A stretch of DNA of 64,000 nucleotides, taken from the NCBI RefSeq assembly GCF_947492405.1, contig NZ_CANLMP010000004.1, positions 620,001-684,000 on the forward strand, read 5' to 3'. Under the pieces are notes generated by a model that was not told the DNA's origin, did no database searches, and saw only the letters and a program-made list of their open reading frames with translations. This DNA is from an uncultured Aquimarina sp. (GTDB lineage: Bacteria > Bacteroidota > Bacteroidia > Flavobacteriales > Flavobacteriaceae). Made by a program: the position numbers and the translations under genes. Shown here piece after piece: positions 47,136 to 56,022 of the stretch; the first letter of the stretch is position 1; each line of letters opens with the position of its first letter.

Positions 47136-47885
47136 ATGAAAACACTTAAAATCACAATGCTAGTTTTACTGGTAAGTACTGCAACATTTGCACAATGGAA
47201 ACAATACAATCCCAACCCAAATAACGACCCTTCAAATGCGTCCAAGGAACTATTAAATCCAACAAATCATACGCTTTTGATGATTGATCACGAAAGTCAA
47301 ATGGCATTTGCGGTAGAATCCCAGCCTATAGAAGAGCTTAGAAATAATACCGGGCTTTTAGCGGCTACATCCAAACTTTACAATGTTCCAACAGTAATTA
47401 CAACAGTGGCCGAAAAATCATTCAGTGGACCAGTGTTCCCTGAAATCAAGGAATATTACGGAGATGAAAAGCAATACTTAGACAGAACAACGATGAACTC
47501 TTGGGAAGACAAGAGAGTTGTAGCTGCGGTTGGAAAAATAGGAAAGAAAAAGCTTGTTATTGCTGGACTGTGGACTGAAGTATGCGTGCTTACAGCATCA
47601 CTTTCGGCTATGGAAGACGGCTATGATGTATACGTGGTTACAGACGGCAGTGGGGGAACCTCTCAAGAAGCCCATGATATGGCAATAATGAGAATGGTGC
47701 AAGCTGGAGTCAAACCTATTACCTCATTACAATATTTATTGGAAGTGCACAGAGATTGGGCACGTACTGACACCTATGGTCCAGTAGTAGAGATTTCTAA
47801 ACGATATGGCGGTGCGTATGGTTTAGGTATTGATTATATCAAAACAATGAGCGATTGGGCTAAAGAAGGAAACAACGGACACTAA
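47136..47885 (+). CDS. Exported isochorismatase-family cysteine hydrolase
   Basis: A 249-residue protein with a signal peptide (STATFAQWKQ), unusual since most isochorismatase-fold hydrolases are cytoplasmic. The fold motifs are present: HTLLMIDHESQM (Asp51), a Lys/Arg-rich middle, and the cysteine nucleophile in AGLWTEVCVLTAS (Cys150). The TDGSGGTSQEAHDMAIMRM segment is typical of YcaC-like members. It lies 49 bases after the pirin gene. The substrate is unknown; the family hydrolyses amides or enol ethers. Confidence 0.88.
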   Translation: MKTLKITMLVLLVSTATFAQWKQYNPNPNNDPSNASKELLNPTNHTLLMIDHESQMAFAVESQPIEELRNNTGLLAATSKLYNVPTVITTVAEKSFSGPVFPEIKEYYGDEKQYLDRTTMNSWEDKRVVAAVGKIGKKKLVIAGLWTEVCVLTASLSAMEDGYDVYVVTDGSGGTSQEAHDMAIMRMVQAGVKPITSLQYLLEVHRDWARTDTYGPVVEISKRYGGAYGLGIDYIKTMSDWAKEGNNGH

Positions 47886-47939
47886 TAAAAAAGACTTTTT
47901 GTGCCAGATTACAGAAAGTCTAATGCAAACTATGTCACT

Positions 47940-49742
47940 ATGAAAAAGATATTCGTAATACTTGTTCTAACTACTCTTTTTTCAAGTTGTAAAGATTCAA
48001 AAGAAGTTAAATCAAAAGATAAGGTAGACATGATTGTCACCAATGCTAAGGTCGCCCTAATGGATTCTGATAATAACATCACAGAAGCCATTGCGGTTAA
48101 GGACGGAAAAGTATTCCGAGCAGGTAGCTCTGCAGATATTTTAAAACTAAAGGGAGATAAAACTCAAGTTTTTGATGCTAAAGGTAGAACTGTCATTCCG
48201 GGGTTGAATGATTCGCACCTTCACTTAACACGAGGTGGTAGGTTCTTTAATACAGAACTGCGTTGGGATGGTGTAAAAACCTTGAAAAGAGCACTTGAAA
48301 TGCTGAAGGAACAAGCGGCAAGAACACCTGACGGACAATGGGTACGAGTTATTGGTGGTTGGAGTCCATTTCAGTTTGCAGAAAAGCGATTTCCTACACC
48401 TGAAGAAATCAACGAAGCTACAGGAGATGTTCCTACCTACATACTCTTTTTATATAGCAGAGCTTGGTTAAATAAAGCAGGCTTAGAAATTCTGAAAATT
48501 GATGAGCATACTAAAGCACCAGTAGGAAGCAGTTTTGAAAAAGATAAAAACGGAAAGCTTTCGGGTGTACTTTTAGCGGAGCCAAACCCAACAATTCTCT
48601 ATGCTCGTATCGGTGCATTACCGCCTTTGACCGAAGCACAAATGGTCAATGGGACTAAGCAATTTTATAGAGAGCTCAATAGTTTTGGTATCACCAGTGG
48701 TATTGATGCTGGTGGCGGGGGACATAAGTTCCCCAAAGATTACGTAGGTACTGATATTTTGGCGAAAACCGGTAAAATGCCTATTCGACTTTCTTACTAT
48801 TTGTTTCCGCAAAATAAGGGTTCAGAATATGAAGAATTTCAAGAATGGATGGCAACTAATGAAGTAGGTCATAATGGTGAAATACATTTAGACCACGGTT
48901 ACGAGCTTGAAGGTGGCGGGGAGTTTTTAGCGTGGAGTGCTGGGGATTTTGAGAATTTCTTAGCGCCACAGCCTTTTCTAGAAAACCGACCAACTTGGCG
49001 AAAAGATTTAAAACGAATCGTACGCCTGCACGTAGACAAGGGATGGCCGTTCAGAATTCACGCGACCTACGGAGAAACTATTGCTAATATGCTTGATGTA
49101 TTGGAAGAAGTCAATACGGAAACGAACGGACGATTGGCGGCAAAACGATGGCTCTTTGACCACGCCGAGACAGTTAGAGAAAGTGAACTCAAACGTATTA
49201 AAGCACTTAATGGAGGTATCGCTATACAAGCAAGAATGGCGTATGCTGGAGAATACTTTGTGGAACGCTATGGTGCTGAAAAAGCAAAACAAGCACCTCC
49301 CGTAAAGAAGATGATAGATATGGGAATTCCCGTTGGCGCTGGCACAGACGGTACTAGAGTTGCCAGTTATAATCCGTGGGCAGCATTATATTGGTTAGTG
49401 AGTGGTAAAACGGTAGGTGATTTTCAACTTGCGGAACCCTCCAATCTGCTGTCACGTGAAGAAGCACTTCATCTTTACACCCAAGGAAGCGCGTGGATTT
49501 CGCAGGAAGAAGATGTAAAAGGAACGCTTGAAGACGGAATGTATGCCGATTTCAGCATTCTTACTGACGATTATTTCACCATCCCAGAAAAACAAATTAA
49601 AAATTTGAAGTCAGTACTAACGGTTGTCGGTGGCAATGTGGTCTACGGTGCTGAGGAATTTAAAAATTTAAACCCAGAATTGCCTGAAGTAATACCTGGC
49701 TGGTCTCCAGTGAAATATTATGGGGGCTATCAATCTAAATAA
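47940..49742 (+). CDS. Amidohydrolase (YtcJ/Amidohydro_3 type) lipoprotein
   Basis: I start at the ATG at 47940, which gives a lipoprotein signal (TTLFSSCKD); the upstream GTG start adds a leader with no signal character. The 600-residue protein has the metal-binding GLNDSHLHLT motif, VTNAKVALMD and AIAVKDGKVF at the start, FRIHATYGETI, RWLFDHAET, and VGAGTDGTRVASYNPW, all typical of Amidohydro_3 metal-dependent hydrolases. A lipid anchor puts it in the periplasm or at the outer membrane, unlike most relatives. In the operon it follows the isochorismatase-like hydrolase. The substrate is unknown. Confidence 0.88.
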   Translation: MKKIFVILVLTTLFSSCKDSKEVKSKDKVDMIVTNAKVALMDSDNNITEAIAVKDGKVFRAGSSADILKLKGDKTQVFDAKGRTVIPGLNDSHLHLTRGGRFFNTELRWDGVKTLKRALEMLKEQAARTPDGQWVRVIGGWSPFQFAEKRFPTPEEINEATGDVPTYILFLYSRAWLNKAGLEILKIDEHTKAPVGSSFEKDKNGKLSGVLLAEPNPTILYARIGALPPLTEAQMVNGTKQFYRELNSFGITSGIDAGGGGHKFPKDYVGTDILAKTGKMPIRLSYYLFPQNKGSEYEEFQEWMATNEVGHNGEIHLDHGYELEGGGEFLAWSAGDFENFLAPQPFLENRPTWRKDLKRIVRLHVDKGWPFRIHATYGETIANMLDVLEEVNTETNGRLAAKRWLFDHAETVRESELKRIKALNGGIAIQARMAYAGEYFVERYGAEKAKQAPPVKKMIDMGIPVGAGTDGTRVASYNPWAALYWLVSGKTVGDFQLAEPSNLLSREEALHLYTQGSAWISQEEDVKGTLEDGMYADFSILTDDYFTIPEKQIKNLKSVLTVVGGNVVYGAEEFKNLNPELPEVIPGWSPVKYYGGYQSK

Positions 49743-49752
49743 ATACTAAATA

Positions 49753-50280
49753 ATGGAAACAGAAATGAAAACACAGTGGAATATCGACAATGCACATTCG
49801 GAAATTGGATTTAAGGTAAAACATATGATGATTTCGACCGTAAGCGGTTCCTTCAGGGATTTTGATGCTTCTGTGGAAACCAATGGAGACAACTTTGAGA
49901 ATGCCCAGTTCGAATTTAAGACGAGAATTGCATCGATAAGCACTAAAAATGAAGATAGGGACAACCACTTAAAATCTGAAGATTTTTTCAACATAGAAAA
50001 ATATCCTCAGATGACATTCATTTCTAAATCGTTTGACGGAGAAAAGATTGTAGGTGATTTAACCATTAAGGATGTAACCAAAGAAATTGCTTTGGATGCA
50101 GACCTAAACGGAGTCGCTGTTGACCCTTATGGTCAAACAAAAGCAGGTTTTGAGATTACGGGTAAAATCAACAGAAAGGAGTTTAACCTTACCTGGAGTG
50201 CGGTTACTGAGACAGGAAATGTTGTGGTAAGTGACACAGTTAAACTTGTTATAGACCTTCAGTTTATCAAAGAAGCATAA
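49753..50280 (+). CDS. YceI-family lipocalin-like protein
   Basis: A 175-residue protein with the family hallmarks WNIDNAHSEIGFKVKHMMISTVSGSF, FKTRIASISTKNEDRDNHLKSEDFF, YPQMTFISKSF, LTIKDVTKEIALD and INRKEFNLTWS. It has no obvious signal peptide, although many relatives are periplasmic. YceI proteins bind isoprenoid or quinone-like lipids in a beta-barrel. It starts 11 bases after the amidohydrolase stop, so it is in the same transcript. Binding of a quinone made by the tyrosinase is speculation. Confidence 0.9.
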   Translation: METEMKTQWNIDNAHSEIGFKVKHMMISTVSGSFRDFDASVETNGDNFENAQFEFKTRIASISTKNEDRDNHLKSEDFFNIEKYPQMTFISKSFDGEKIVGDLTIKDVTKEIALDADLNGVAVDPYGQTKAGFEITGKINRKEFNLTWSAVTETGNVVVSDTVKLVIDLQFIKEA

Positions 50281-50329
50281 ATAAGGAGCATTACTTTTTG
50301 AAAGGTGATGCTTTTAAATACTATTAGCA

Positions 50330-51718
50330 ATGAAAGATTCTAAACATACATCACGAAGGGCATTCATCCAAAAGACCGGTATCTCCGTTCTAGGACTTCC
50401 TTTAGTTTCTTCTGGTGTACTGGGATGTAAAAACAACGGAGCGCAAAAAGAAAATACAAATAGCATTGCAGTCCCTTCAAATTCAATAGTTGTACGAAGA
50501 AATATTGCTGACATTCCTGTAAACGACCCAGAGATTCAACTTTTAAAGGATGGGATAACCATTTTAAAAAAACGCTCGGAGCATTCGCCACTAGACCCTA
50601 TGGGTTGGAATGCTCACGGGCTTTTACATACTGCATTTTGCGCCACCAGTATTTATGCAAACCAGATACATTACAACTGGTATGTTTGGCCGTGGCACAG
50701 ATTATATTTATGGTCCTTAGAACAAAAGCTACAGAAAGCGGTAGGCGAACCTAAACTAGCCCTGCACTATTGGGACTGGACAAAAGAAAACAAAATTCCT
50801 GAACATTTTTTTGGAGAGAATAACCCATTGAGCAATGACTATCGTCAAGTCGGACCAGAAGATACCATCCCATTGGATTTTATGAATGTAGGAGCAGCGC
50901 TTAGAGCAAAGAACTATAAAACATTTGGTGGGCATCCAGCAATTAAGAGAAAGGGAGAGCCACAACTAGATGGTATTGCAGAACAAACTTTTCATAATAA
51001 CATACATAACTGGATAGGTGGTCAGATGGCTTCTTTTTCTGAATCTGGCTTTGACCCCATTTTTTATGGTCACCACGGTAACTGTGACCGAATATGGAAC
51101 GCTTGGCAAGCCTATGACACAGAAAATCAACTACCCAATGAAGAAGAATGGTTAGATAAAAAACTATATGTCACAGATGGCAATGGTAAACCGGTAGAGT
51201 TCAAGATTCGGGAGGTGTTGAATACCGAGAATTTAGGATACACTTTTGAAAATCTTGATTTCAATAAATCTTGTGAAAATCCACTAGAAGAAGTAGATAT
51301 CCCGGTTAGAGATAAATCAGCAAATGATGCTGTAATGCCTCTTGATACGGAAGCGTCAGAAATGAATGCTATTTATACGCAGCTTGATAACAAAGAAAGA
51401 ACACACATTGTTATTCACTTTAGTCGGGTACAATTGCCCTATCACGCCTATTGCGCCAGAGTTTATTTTGAATATACTTTTCAAGGCAAAAATGTAAGTA
51501 AGTATTCGGGTACGTTTACCATACTGCCCATTCAAGATTTAGATTCATTATTCCTAGCTTCTGGGGTTCACTTACAAGTTGAGATTGAAAAAGAAGTTGC
51601 AGAAGTGATTGCCGCAGGTATTGATGTAAATGTGATTTTTGAACCGGTTTCTTTACCCAATAGGGATATTTCGGAAGGCAAACTAAAACTTGAGAATGTA
51701 ACACTAAAACTTATGTAG
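50330..51718 (+). CDS. Tyrosinase-family type 3 copper oxidase with Tat-type lipoprotein signal
   Basis: A 462-residue protein. The N-terminus has a twin-arginine motif (SRRAFIQKTG, residues 8-17) and a lipobox-like VLGC (Cys33), so it is likely exported folded and possibly lipid-anchored. CuA ligands are expected among His100, His114 and His123 (PWHRLYLWSLE), CuB at His222, His226 (FHNNIHNWIGG) and His249 (DPIFYGHHGNCDRIW). This fits the tyrosinase common central domain that oxidises phenols to quinones. The 200-residue C-terminal part is beta-rich and may cover the active site. It starts 49 bases after YceI; the SCO1 gene follows 2 bases later. Confidence 0.92.
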   Translation: MKDSKHTSRRAFIQKTGISVLGLPLVSSGVLGCKNNGAQKENTNSIAVPSNSIVVRRNIADIPVNDPEIQLLKDGITILKKRSEHSPLDPMGWNAHGLLHTAFCATSIYANQIHYNWYVWPWHRLYLWSLEQKLQKAVGEPKLALHYWDWTKENKIPEHFFGENNPLSNDYRQVGPEDTIPLDFMNVGAALRAKNYKTFGGHPAIKRKGEPQLDGIAEQTFHNNIHNWIGGQMASFSESGFDPIFYGHHGNCDRIWNAWQAYDTENQLPNEEEWLDKKLYVTDGNGKPVEFKIREVLNTENLGYTFENLDFNKSCENPLEEVDIPVRDKSANDAVMPLDTEASEMNAIYTQLDNKERTHIVIHFSRVQLPYHAYCARVYFEYTFQGKNVSKYSGTFTILPIQDLDSLFLASGVHLQVEIEKEVAEVIAAGIDVNVIFEPVSLPNRDISEGKLKLENVTLKLM

Positions 51719-51720
51719 CT

Positions 51721-52377
51721 ATGAGAAATTATAGCTATCACATATCAATGAGTATTGCCTTTTTATTCCTAATAATTTTGGGGAGCTGCAATCAGAGAAA
51801 GGAGGTTGCTCTGTCACAAATGCTTCCTATTCTTGGTGAGATAGCTATACATCCTAAGACCAAGGATACGATTTTCTATAAAGCGCCAAAGTTCAAATTA
51901 GTTAATCAGGAAAACAAAGCAATAGAACATACCGATTTTAGCAATAAGATTCAGGTGGTGGACTTCTTTTTTACGAGTTGCCCAACTATTTGCCCAGTAA
52001 TGACCAACAACTTGGCTGAAGTTCAAACCTATTTTGAAGATGAAGAGAAGCTCAGGATTATTTCCTTCAGTATCGATAGTAAAAATGATACCCCAGAAAT
52101 ATTAAAAGAGTATGCAGCAATGCACGAAGTACCTACAAATAAGTGGTCTTTATTAACTGGTAACCAGAAGCAAATTTTACAATTAGCAAAGGATTATAAA
52201 GTACGTGCTTTTACTGAAAAAAGTATGGAAGATGAGTCTGATAACATACTCCACGATGGCACATTTGTTCTTATAGATACCCAAAGGCGTATACGAGGAT
52301 ATTATGACGGTCTGGATGTGAACGACACCAATCGTTTGATAAATGATATTAATGTTCTTTTAATCGAAAGCAAATGA
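51721..52377 (+). CDS. SCO1/SenC-family copper chaperone lipoprotein
   Basis: A 218-residue thioredoxin-fold protein with a lipoprotein signal (Cys23 in ILGSCNQ). The copper-binding motif is CPTIC (Cys87, Cys91) and the conserved His is His178 in ILHDGTFVLID. SCO proteins deliver copper or reduce thiols in copper-enzyme assembly, classically for cytochrome oxidase. Here it immediately follows the tyrosinase, so it probably matures that enzyme (inference). It overlaps the DoxX gene by four bases. Confidence 0.92.
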   Translation: MRNYSYHISMSIAFLFLIILGSCNQRKEVALSQMLPILGEIAIHPKTKDTIFYKAPKFKLVNQENKAIEHTDFSNKIQVVDFFFTSCPTICPVMTNNLAEVQTYFEDEEKLRIISFSIDSKNDTPEILKEYAAMHEVPTNKWSLLTGNQKQILQLAKDYKVRAFTEKSMEDESDNILHDGTFVLIDTQRRIRGYYDGLDVNDTNRLINDINVLLIESK

Positions 52378-52799
52378 AAACTAAACTCAATACTTTATTA
52401 TCCTCTAACATCACTAAATCTAAAGTCGATATTGCATTACTCGTTTTCAGAATATGCCTTGCAATATCACTGTTCAATACACACGGACTAAAGAAAGTAT
52501 TCCATTTCTCAGAAACTTTAGAACATATTCCAGACCCTTTAGGCATTGGAGGCACGTTAAGTACCTATTTTGCAATTTTTGCAAATGTTGTGTGCCCACT
52601 ATTTGTAATGTTAGGGCTACTTACCAGAATAGCAATATTACCCATTATAAGCATTACATTATTAGGCTTTTTTATAGTGCACATCTCAGACCCTTGGGTG
52701 GTAAAAGATGTTCCGTTAATGTACTCGCTATCTTTTTTAGTATTACTCTACTTAGGGCCAGGTAGCCACTCTTTAGACTACAAATTCTTTAAAAAATAA
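52374..52799 (+). CDS. DoxX-family integral membrane protein
   Basis: A 141-residue protein with four hydrophobic segments; the motifs RICLAISLFNTHGLKKV and PDPLGIG are typical of DoxX proteins. It overlaps the SCO1 stop (ATGA), implying translational coupling. DoxX-related proteins may move electrons or quinols. A link to disposal of tyrosinase-derived quinones is inference. Confidence 0.85.
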   Translation: MKTKLNTLLSSNITKSKVDIALLVFRICLAISLFNTHGLKKVFHFSETLEHIPDPLGIGGTLSTYFAIFANVVCPLFVMLGLLTRIAILPIISITLLGFFIVHISDPWVVKDVPLMYSLSFLVLLYLGPGSHSLDYKFFKK

Positions 52800-52803
52800 T
52801 ACA

Positions 52804-53253
52804 ATGAAAACTCAATTTATATTTATAATTCTCGCCATTCTTGCTGGAGCTGTTCTACCCTTACAAGCAGGTCTTAATGTTCAACTAGGTAAGTCTGTGC
52901 ATCAGCCAATATTTGCAGCTTTTGCCTCTTTTCTCATTGGTACGGTGGGCTTATTGATTTATCTATTGATTTTGAAATTTGACTTCTCATCTATTTCGGC
53001 AACAAAAACAGTCTCACCAGTAGTTTGGATAGCTGGAATTCTAGGCGCATTTTATGTTGCTGCGGTTATTATACTTGCTCCTAAATTGGGCACGGCCTTG
53101 ACCTTTGTTTTAGTAGTTGCTGGTCAAATGGCGGTATCACTCGTCTTTGACCATTACGGACTTTTAGGTTTGCCAGTGAAACAGATTAATTGGCAAAAAC
53201 TAATGGGTATAGCATTCATCATTGGAGGCGTACTGCTCATTAGAAAATTTTAA
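52804..53253 (+). CDS. DMT-type (YdcZ/DUF606-like) membrane protein
   Basis: A 149-residue protein with five predicted hydrophobic helices: LAILAGAVLPLQAGLNVQLGK, FASFLIGTVGLLIYLLIL, VWIAGILGAFYVAAVIILAP, LTFVLVVAGQMAVSLVFDHYG and LMGIAFIIGGVLLIRKF. This is the DUF606 half-size relative of drug/metabolite transporters, which usually works as a dimer. The 4-base gap to DoxX puts it in the operon. Export of a metabolite is a guess. Confidence 0.85.
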   Translation: MKTQFIFIILAILAGAVLPLQAGLNVQLGKSVHQPIFAAFASFLIGTVGLLIYLLILKFDFSSISATKTVSPVVWIAGILGAFYVAAVIILAPKLGTALTFVLVVAGQMAVSLVFDHYGLLGLPVKQINWQKLMGIAFIIGGVLLIRKF

Positions 53254-53258
53254 ACTCA

Positions 53259-54611
53259 ATGAAATGCCGGTTTATTTTAAGTTGTTTTCTGTGTTTCGCT
53301 TTCGCGAAAGCGCAAGAACCTCCTCATCATCTTGACTTTTCATTACTCCGTCAAGACGACCATATTGTTATGAATGAGAGTGAAAATACCTCATTCTACC
53401 ACAGTTTGAAAAAAATAAAACTTGGTCGCTATACAACGCTAAGTTTTGGTAGTAGTTACCGGTTTCAATCCGAATTATTTATCAATGAGGAGTTTTCTAG
53501 AGAGGAAGACCAAAATGACATCTGGTTTTTACATCGTTTACAATTGCATTCGCATCTGAAATTCTCCGATAATTTTGAGGTTTTTGCAGAGTTGAACTCT
53601 AGTCTGATTGACAGAAAAAAAGACCGTTCTCCTGTAGATAAGGATGAGTTGAGCATTCATCAATTATTTGCAAAATATCAGTTTGCAGATAATTGGAACG
53701 TGTTGGTAGGGCGCCAAAATTTACGTTTAGGAAGTGGTAGGCTGGTCGACATCAGAGAAGGGCCAAACGTGCGTTTATCTTTTGATATGGGTCAAATTCA
53801 ATTTAAAGATGAGAATACCGATATTAGAGCATTACACGCAATACCAGTGGTAGTTGAAGAAGGTGTTTTTGACAACGATGCTCTAAACACCACAGAATCA
53901 CTTACCGCTCTTTATTGGACACAATATTGGAAAAACCAGACAAATACAGATATCTATGCACTCTATAAGAAGGAAGAAAACAAAATTTGGACAGCTAATA
54001 GCGCGACAGATAGAAGATTCTCCTTTGGAGTACGTCATTTTGGAAAATGGAAAGGTTTGACCTATAATAACGAATTTGTCTATCAGATAGGTAGTTTTGG
54101 AAGACAAACTATCAATGCCTATACCGCTTCTTTTAACCTAGAATACCCTGTGAACCTTATCGGGAAAGAAGGCGTTCTTGGTTTAAAAACCGAGGTCGTA
54201 AGTGGTGACCGAAGCGATACGGATAATGAAGTAAATACTTTTGATGGATTGTATCCTAGAAGTGCATATTTTGGCAGAGTAGCGCGTATTGGTCCGTCAA
54301 ATCTTATTGATATTCACCCTTATTACAATACTCAAATAGGTGGGTTTTTGCTAGAAGTAGATTATGTAGCATTCTGGCGATTTTCGTTGGATGATGGTGT
54401 GTATGGACCATCTCTAAATCTACAATATCCCCCAGTAAATAACCGTTTTTTTATAGGTCATCAATTTGGGGCATTGACAGTCTTTGAGGTAAATACATTT
54501 TTAAGTTTTGAGTTTGAGACTAATGTTATAATCCCTGGAGCATTTTTAAGCCAAAGTAACTTAGATGATACCTTGTTTCACGCAGTGTTTACCGCAGAGT
54601 TTAAATTCTAA
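53259..54611 (+). CDS. Alginate-export-family outer-membrane porin
   Basis: A 450-residue protein with signal peptide (FAFAKAQE). Alternating amphipathic strands run throughout, with typical segments SFGSSYRFQSELFINEE, IWFLHRLQLHSHLKFSDNFEVFAEL, NWNVLVGRQNLRLGSGRLVDIREGPNVRLSFD and a C-terminal FHAVFTAEFKF ending in Phe, as in outer-membrane beta-barrels. It matches the alginate_exp family (AlgE-like), whose members need not transport alginate. It ends the nine-gene operon, 5 bases after the DMT-type gene, and could let the substrate or product cross the outer membrane. Confidence 0.85.
   Translation: MKCRFILSCFLCFAFAKAQEPPHHLDFSLLRQDDHIVMNESENTSFYHSLKKIKLGRYTTLSFGSSYRFQSELFINEEFSREEDQNDIWFLHRLQLHSHLKFSDNFEVFAELNSSLIDRKKDRSPVDKDELSIHQLFAKYQFADNWNVLVGRQNLRLGSGRLVDIREGPNVRLSFDMGQIQFKDENTDIRALHAIPVVVEEGVFDNDALNTTESLTALYWTQYWKNQTNTDIYALYKKEENKIWTANSATDRRFSFGVRHFGKWKGLTYNNEFVYQIGSFGRQTINAYTASFNLEYPVNLIGKEGVLGLKTEVVSGDRSDTDNEVNTFDGLYPRSAYFGRVARIGPSNLIDIHPYYNTQIGGFLLEVDYVAFWRFSLDDGVYGPSLNLQYPPVNNRFFIGHQFGALTVFEVNTFLSFEFETNVIIPGAFLSQSNLDDTLFHAVFTAEFKF
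53297..53312. repeat. CGCTTTCGCGAAAGCG palindrome
   Basis: A perfect 16-bp palindrome inside the porin signal-peptide codons (reads AFAKA). Related copies are at 56942-56955, GCTTTCGCGAAAGC inside the sigma-54 activator gene (again AFAKA), and 54651-54660, TTTCGCGAAA just after the porin gene. I noticed none in the left 44 kb. Confidence 0.5.
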
Positions 54612-54767
54612 CATTACTCCAAGTCTAGACTATATGTAGCGAATTGTACTTTCGCGAAAACAATTTTCTTCTTACAGAAAGACAGAAATATAGGAACTTA
54701 AACATTCTTTTCATCTTCATAGTTCTTATTAAGAAAGCCCCAATTTTTTGAGTATAGGAAATTGATA

Positions 54768-55151
54768 TTACAGTACCTGTCTTTGTAAATATATAATTGC
54801 AAGACAAACCAAGAATACAACTGCTGCGGTATAAAACAATAATCCTCCATCATCTTGTAAATTGATTCCCAAAACAAATAAATGTGAGGCAATAGCACCA
54901 CTCATAACGCCAGCACCTAGTATGGCTCCATACACCGAGAATCGGGGCCAGAGGATTAATATAGACGCGATAAGTTCTACAACACCGGTGCCTATTCTAC
55001 CCCAAGGTTCCATACCGAGAGTAGAGAATATATAAATGGATTCTGGGGCTGCGGTAAACTTAAATCTTAATGTTTGTATCAGTACAACGGCAGCGAGTAT
55101 TCTTAGAGTCCATAGAATGATGTTTTGCTTTTTTGAGATGTTAGATGTCAT
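54768..55151 (-). CDS. DoxX-like membrane protein
   Basis: A 127-residue protein with four hydrophobic segments (LWTLRILAAVVLIQTLRFKF, IGTGVVELIASILILWPRF, GAILGAGVMSGAIASHLFVLGI and LFYTAAVVFLVCLAIIYL). The RFKF and GVVELIASILLL-type patterns are DoxX-like. It lies 94 bases downstream of a YHS-domain gene, in the opposite orientation to the tyrosinase operon; the two are likely co-transcribed. It is a second, distinct DoxX beside the one in the operon. Confidence 0.82.
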   Translation of the reverse strand: MTSNISKKQNIILWTLRILAAVVLIQTLRFKFTAAPESIYIFSTLGMEPWGRIGTGVVELIASILILWPRFSVYGAILGAGVMSGAIASHLFVLGINLQDDGGLLFYTAAVVFLVCLAIIYLQRQVL

Positions 55152-55245
55152 AATGTATAATGTTTGGTTAATGGTTTATATAATCTAAAAACTGGCAGAG
55201 TACGTTATAGTACGATGCCAGTTACTTAATATCAGTATTTTATGC

Positions 55246-55791
55246 TTAGTAGCTGTTTGAGAGCTTACTCCAATTTTTATCTGCAACCTTAACAAGCTCT
55301 TTATGGTTGCCTTGCATCCACGGGATAATAGCATCAGAGCCTTCAATCTTATTGTAGGAGAATAAGAAATACTTGTCATTTTTTACAATAAATTTATTAG
55401 GATCCGGACGAAATTTAGCGCCGTGATTTACTCCTGTTGCGCAAAACCCTCCATATTGAGGAAGATATTTTGTCGGGTTAGCTTTAAAAGTATTTGCCTG
55501 CTCTGCAGATGTAAAGTAGTACGTAACTCCGTCGTATTGTGCTTTAAAATTTTTGTTCCCCAGTTGGGCTAGCTGTAAATCTAAATAAGAAACTGGGCTA
55601 TACCCTAAAAGTGCAATATTATTGTCATCTATATTATGACTTTTTTTGTTTGCTTTTGTAATAATTGGATACTCTGTCTCATCCATAAAAGCAGTATAAT
55701 CTTCTAAGTGATTATCAGAGTTTGACGTGAAGGATTGCAGTGTGAATCCAGCAATTAGCATTATGAAAATGCCTAAGATAATTTTTTTCAT
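55246..55791 (-). CDS. Exported YHS-domain protein
   Basis: A 181-residue protein with signal peptide (IMLIAGFTLQSFTS). The YHS core reads LLGYSPVSYLDL, FKAQYDGVTYYFTSAEQANTFKANPTKYLPQYGGFCATGVNHGAKF. It is related to the protein at 45513-45980. The C-terminal extension (IIPWMQGNHKELVKVADKNW) is longer than in that copy. It is followed by a DoxX-like gene. Together the two flank the tyrosinase operon, which suggests metal or redox service for the same pathway. Confidence 0.87.
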   Translation of the reverse strand: MKKIILGIFIMLIAGFTLQSFTSNSDNHLEDYTAFMDETEYPIITKANKKSHNIDDNNIALLGYSPVSYLDLQLAQLGNKNFKAQYDGVTYYFTSAEQANTFKANPTKYLPQYGGFCATGVNHGAKFRPDPNKFIVKNDKYFLFSYNKIEGSDAIIPWMQGNHKELVKVADKNWSKLSNSY

Positions 55792-55971
55792 TGTACTTGT
55801 TTTTTGTGTCTCTAAAGACGATTATGTATTAAATTTTAAAACGTTATCAATTGAGAGACAACATAGATACCAAAGGCTGAAAATCATTTCCAATAACATG
55901 TAGTAATTTGAATTTCAGATAGTTGTATTTATGGTGTTTGATTGCTACAATGTTTTAAAATCAGAAATAAA

Positions 55972-55985
55972 TACAATATATTGTA
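55972..55985. promoter_or_regulatory. Palindrome TACAATATATTGTA
   Basis: A perfect 14-bp palindrome about 180 bases upstream of the YHS gene at 55791 and about 40 bases past the sigma-54 activator stop. A one-mismatch copy (TACAACATATTGTA) lies at 61454-61467, upstream of the sigma factor gene. Confidence 0.4.
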
Positions 55986-56022
55986 GCTATCACAGTATAT
56001 ATTACAATAGGTAATGGTACTA

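Noticed and set aside
54625..54901. Two overlapping 60-67 codon minus-strand frames after the porin
   Set aside because: They overlap the 3' end of the DoxX-like gene in another frame and the downstream non-coding DNA; no supporting features.
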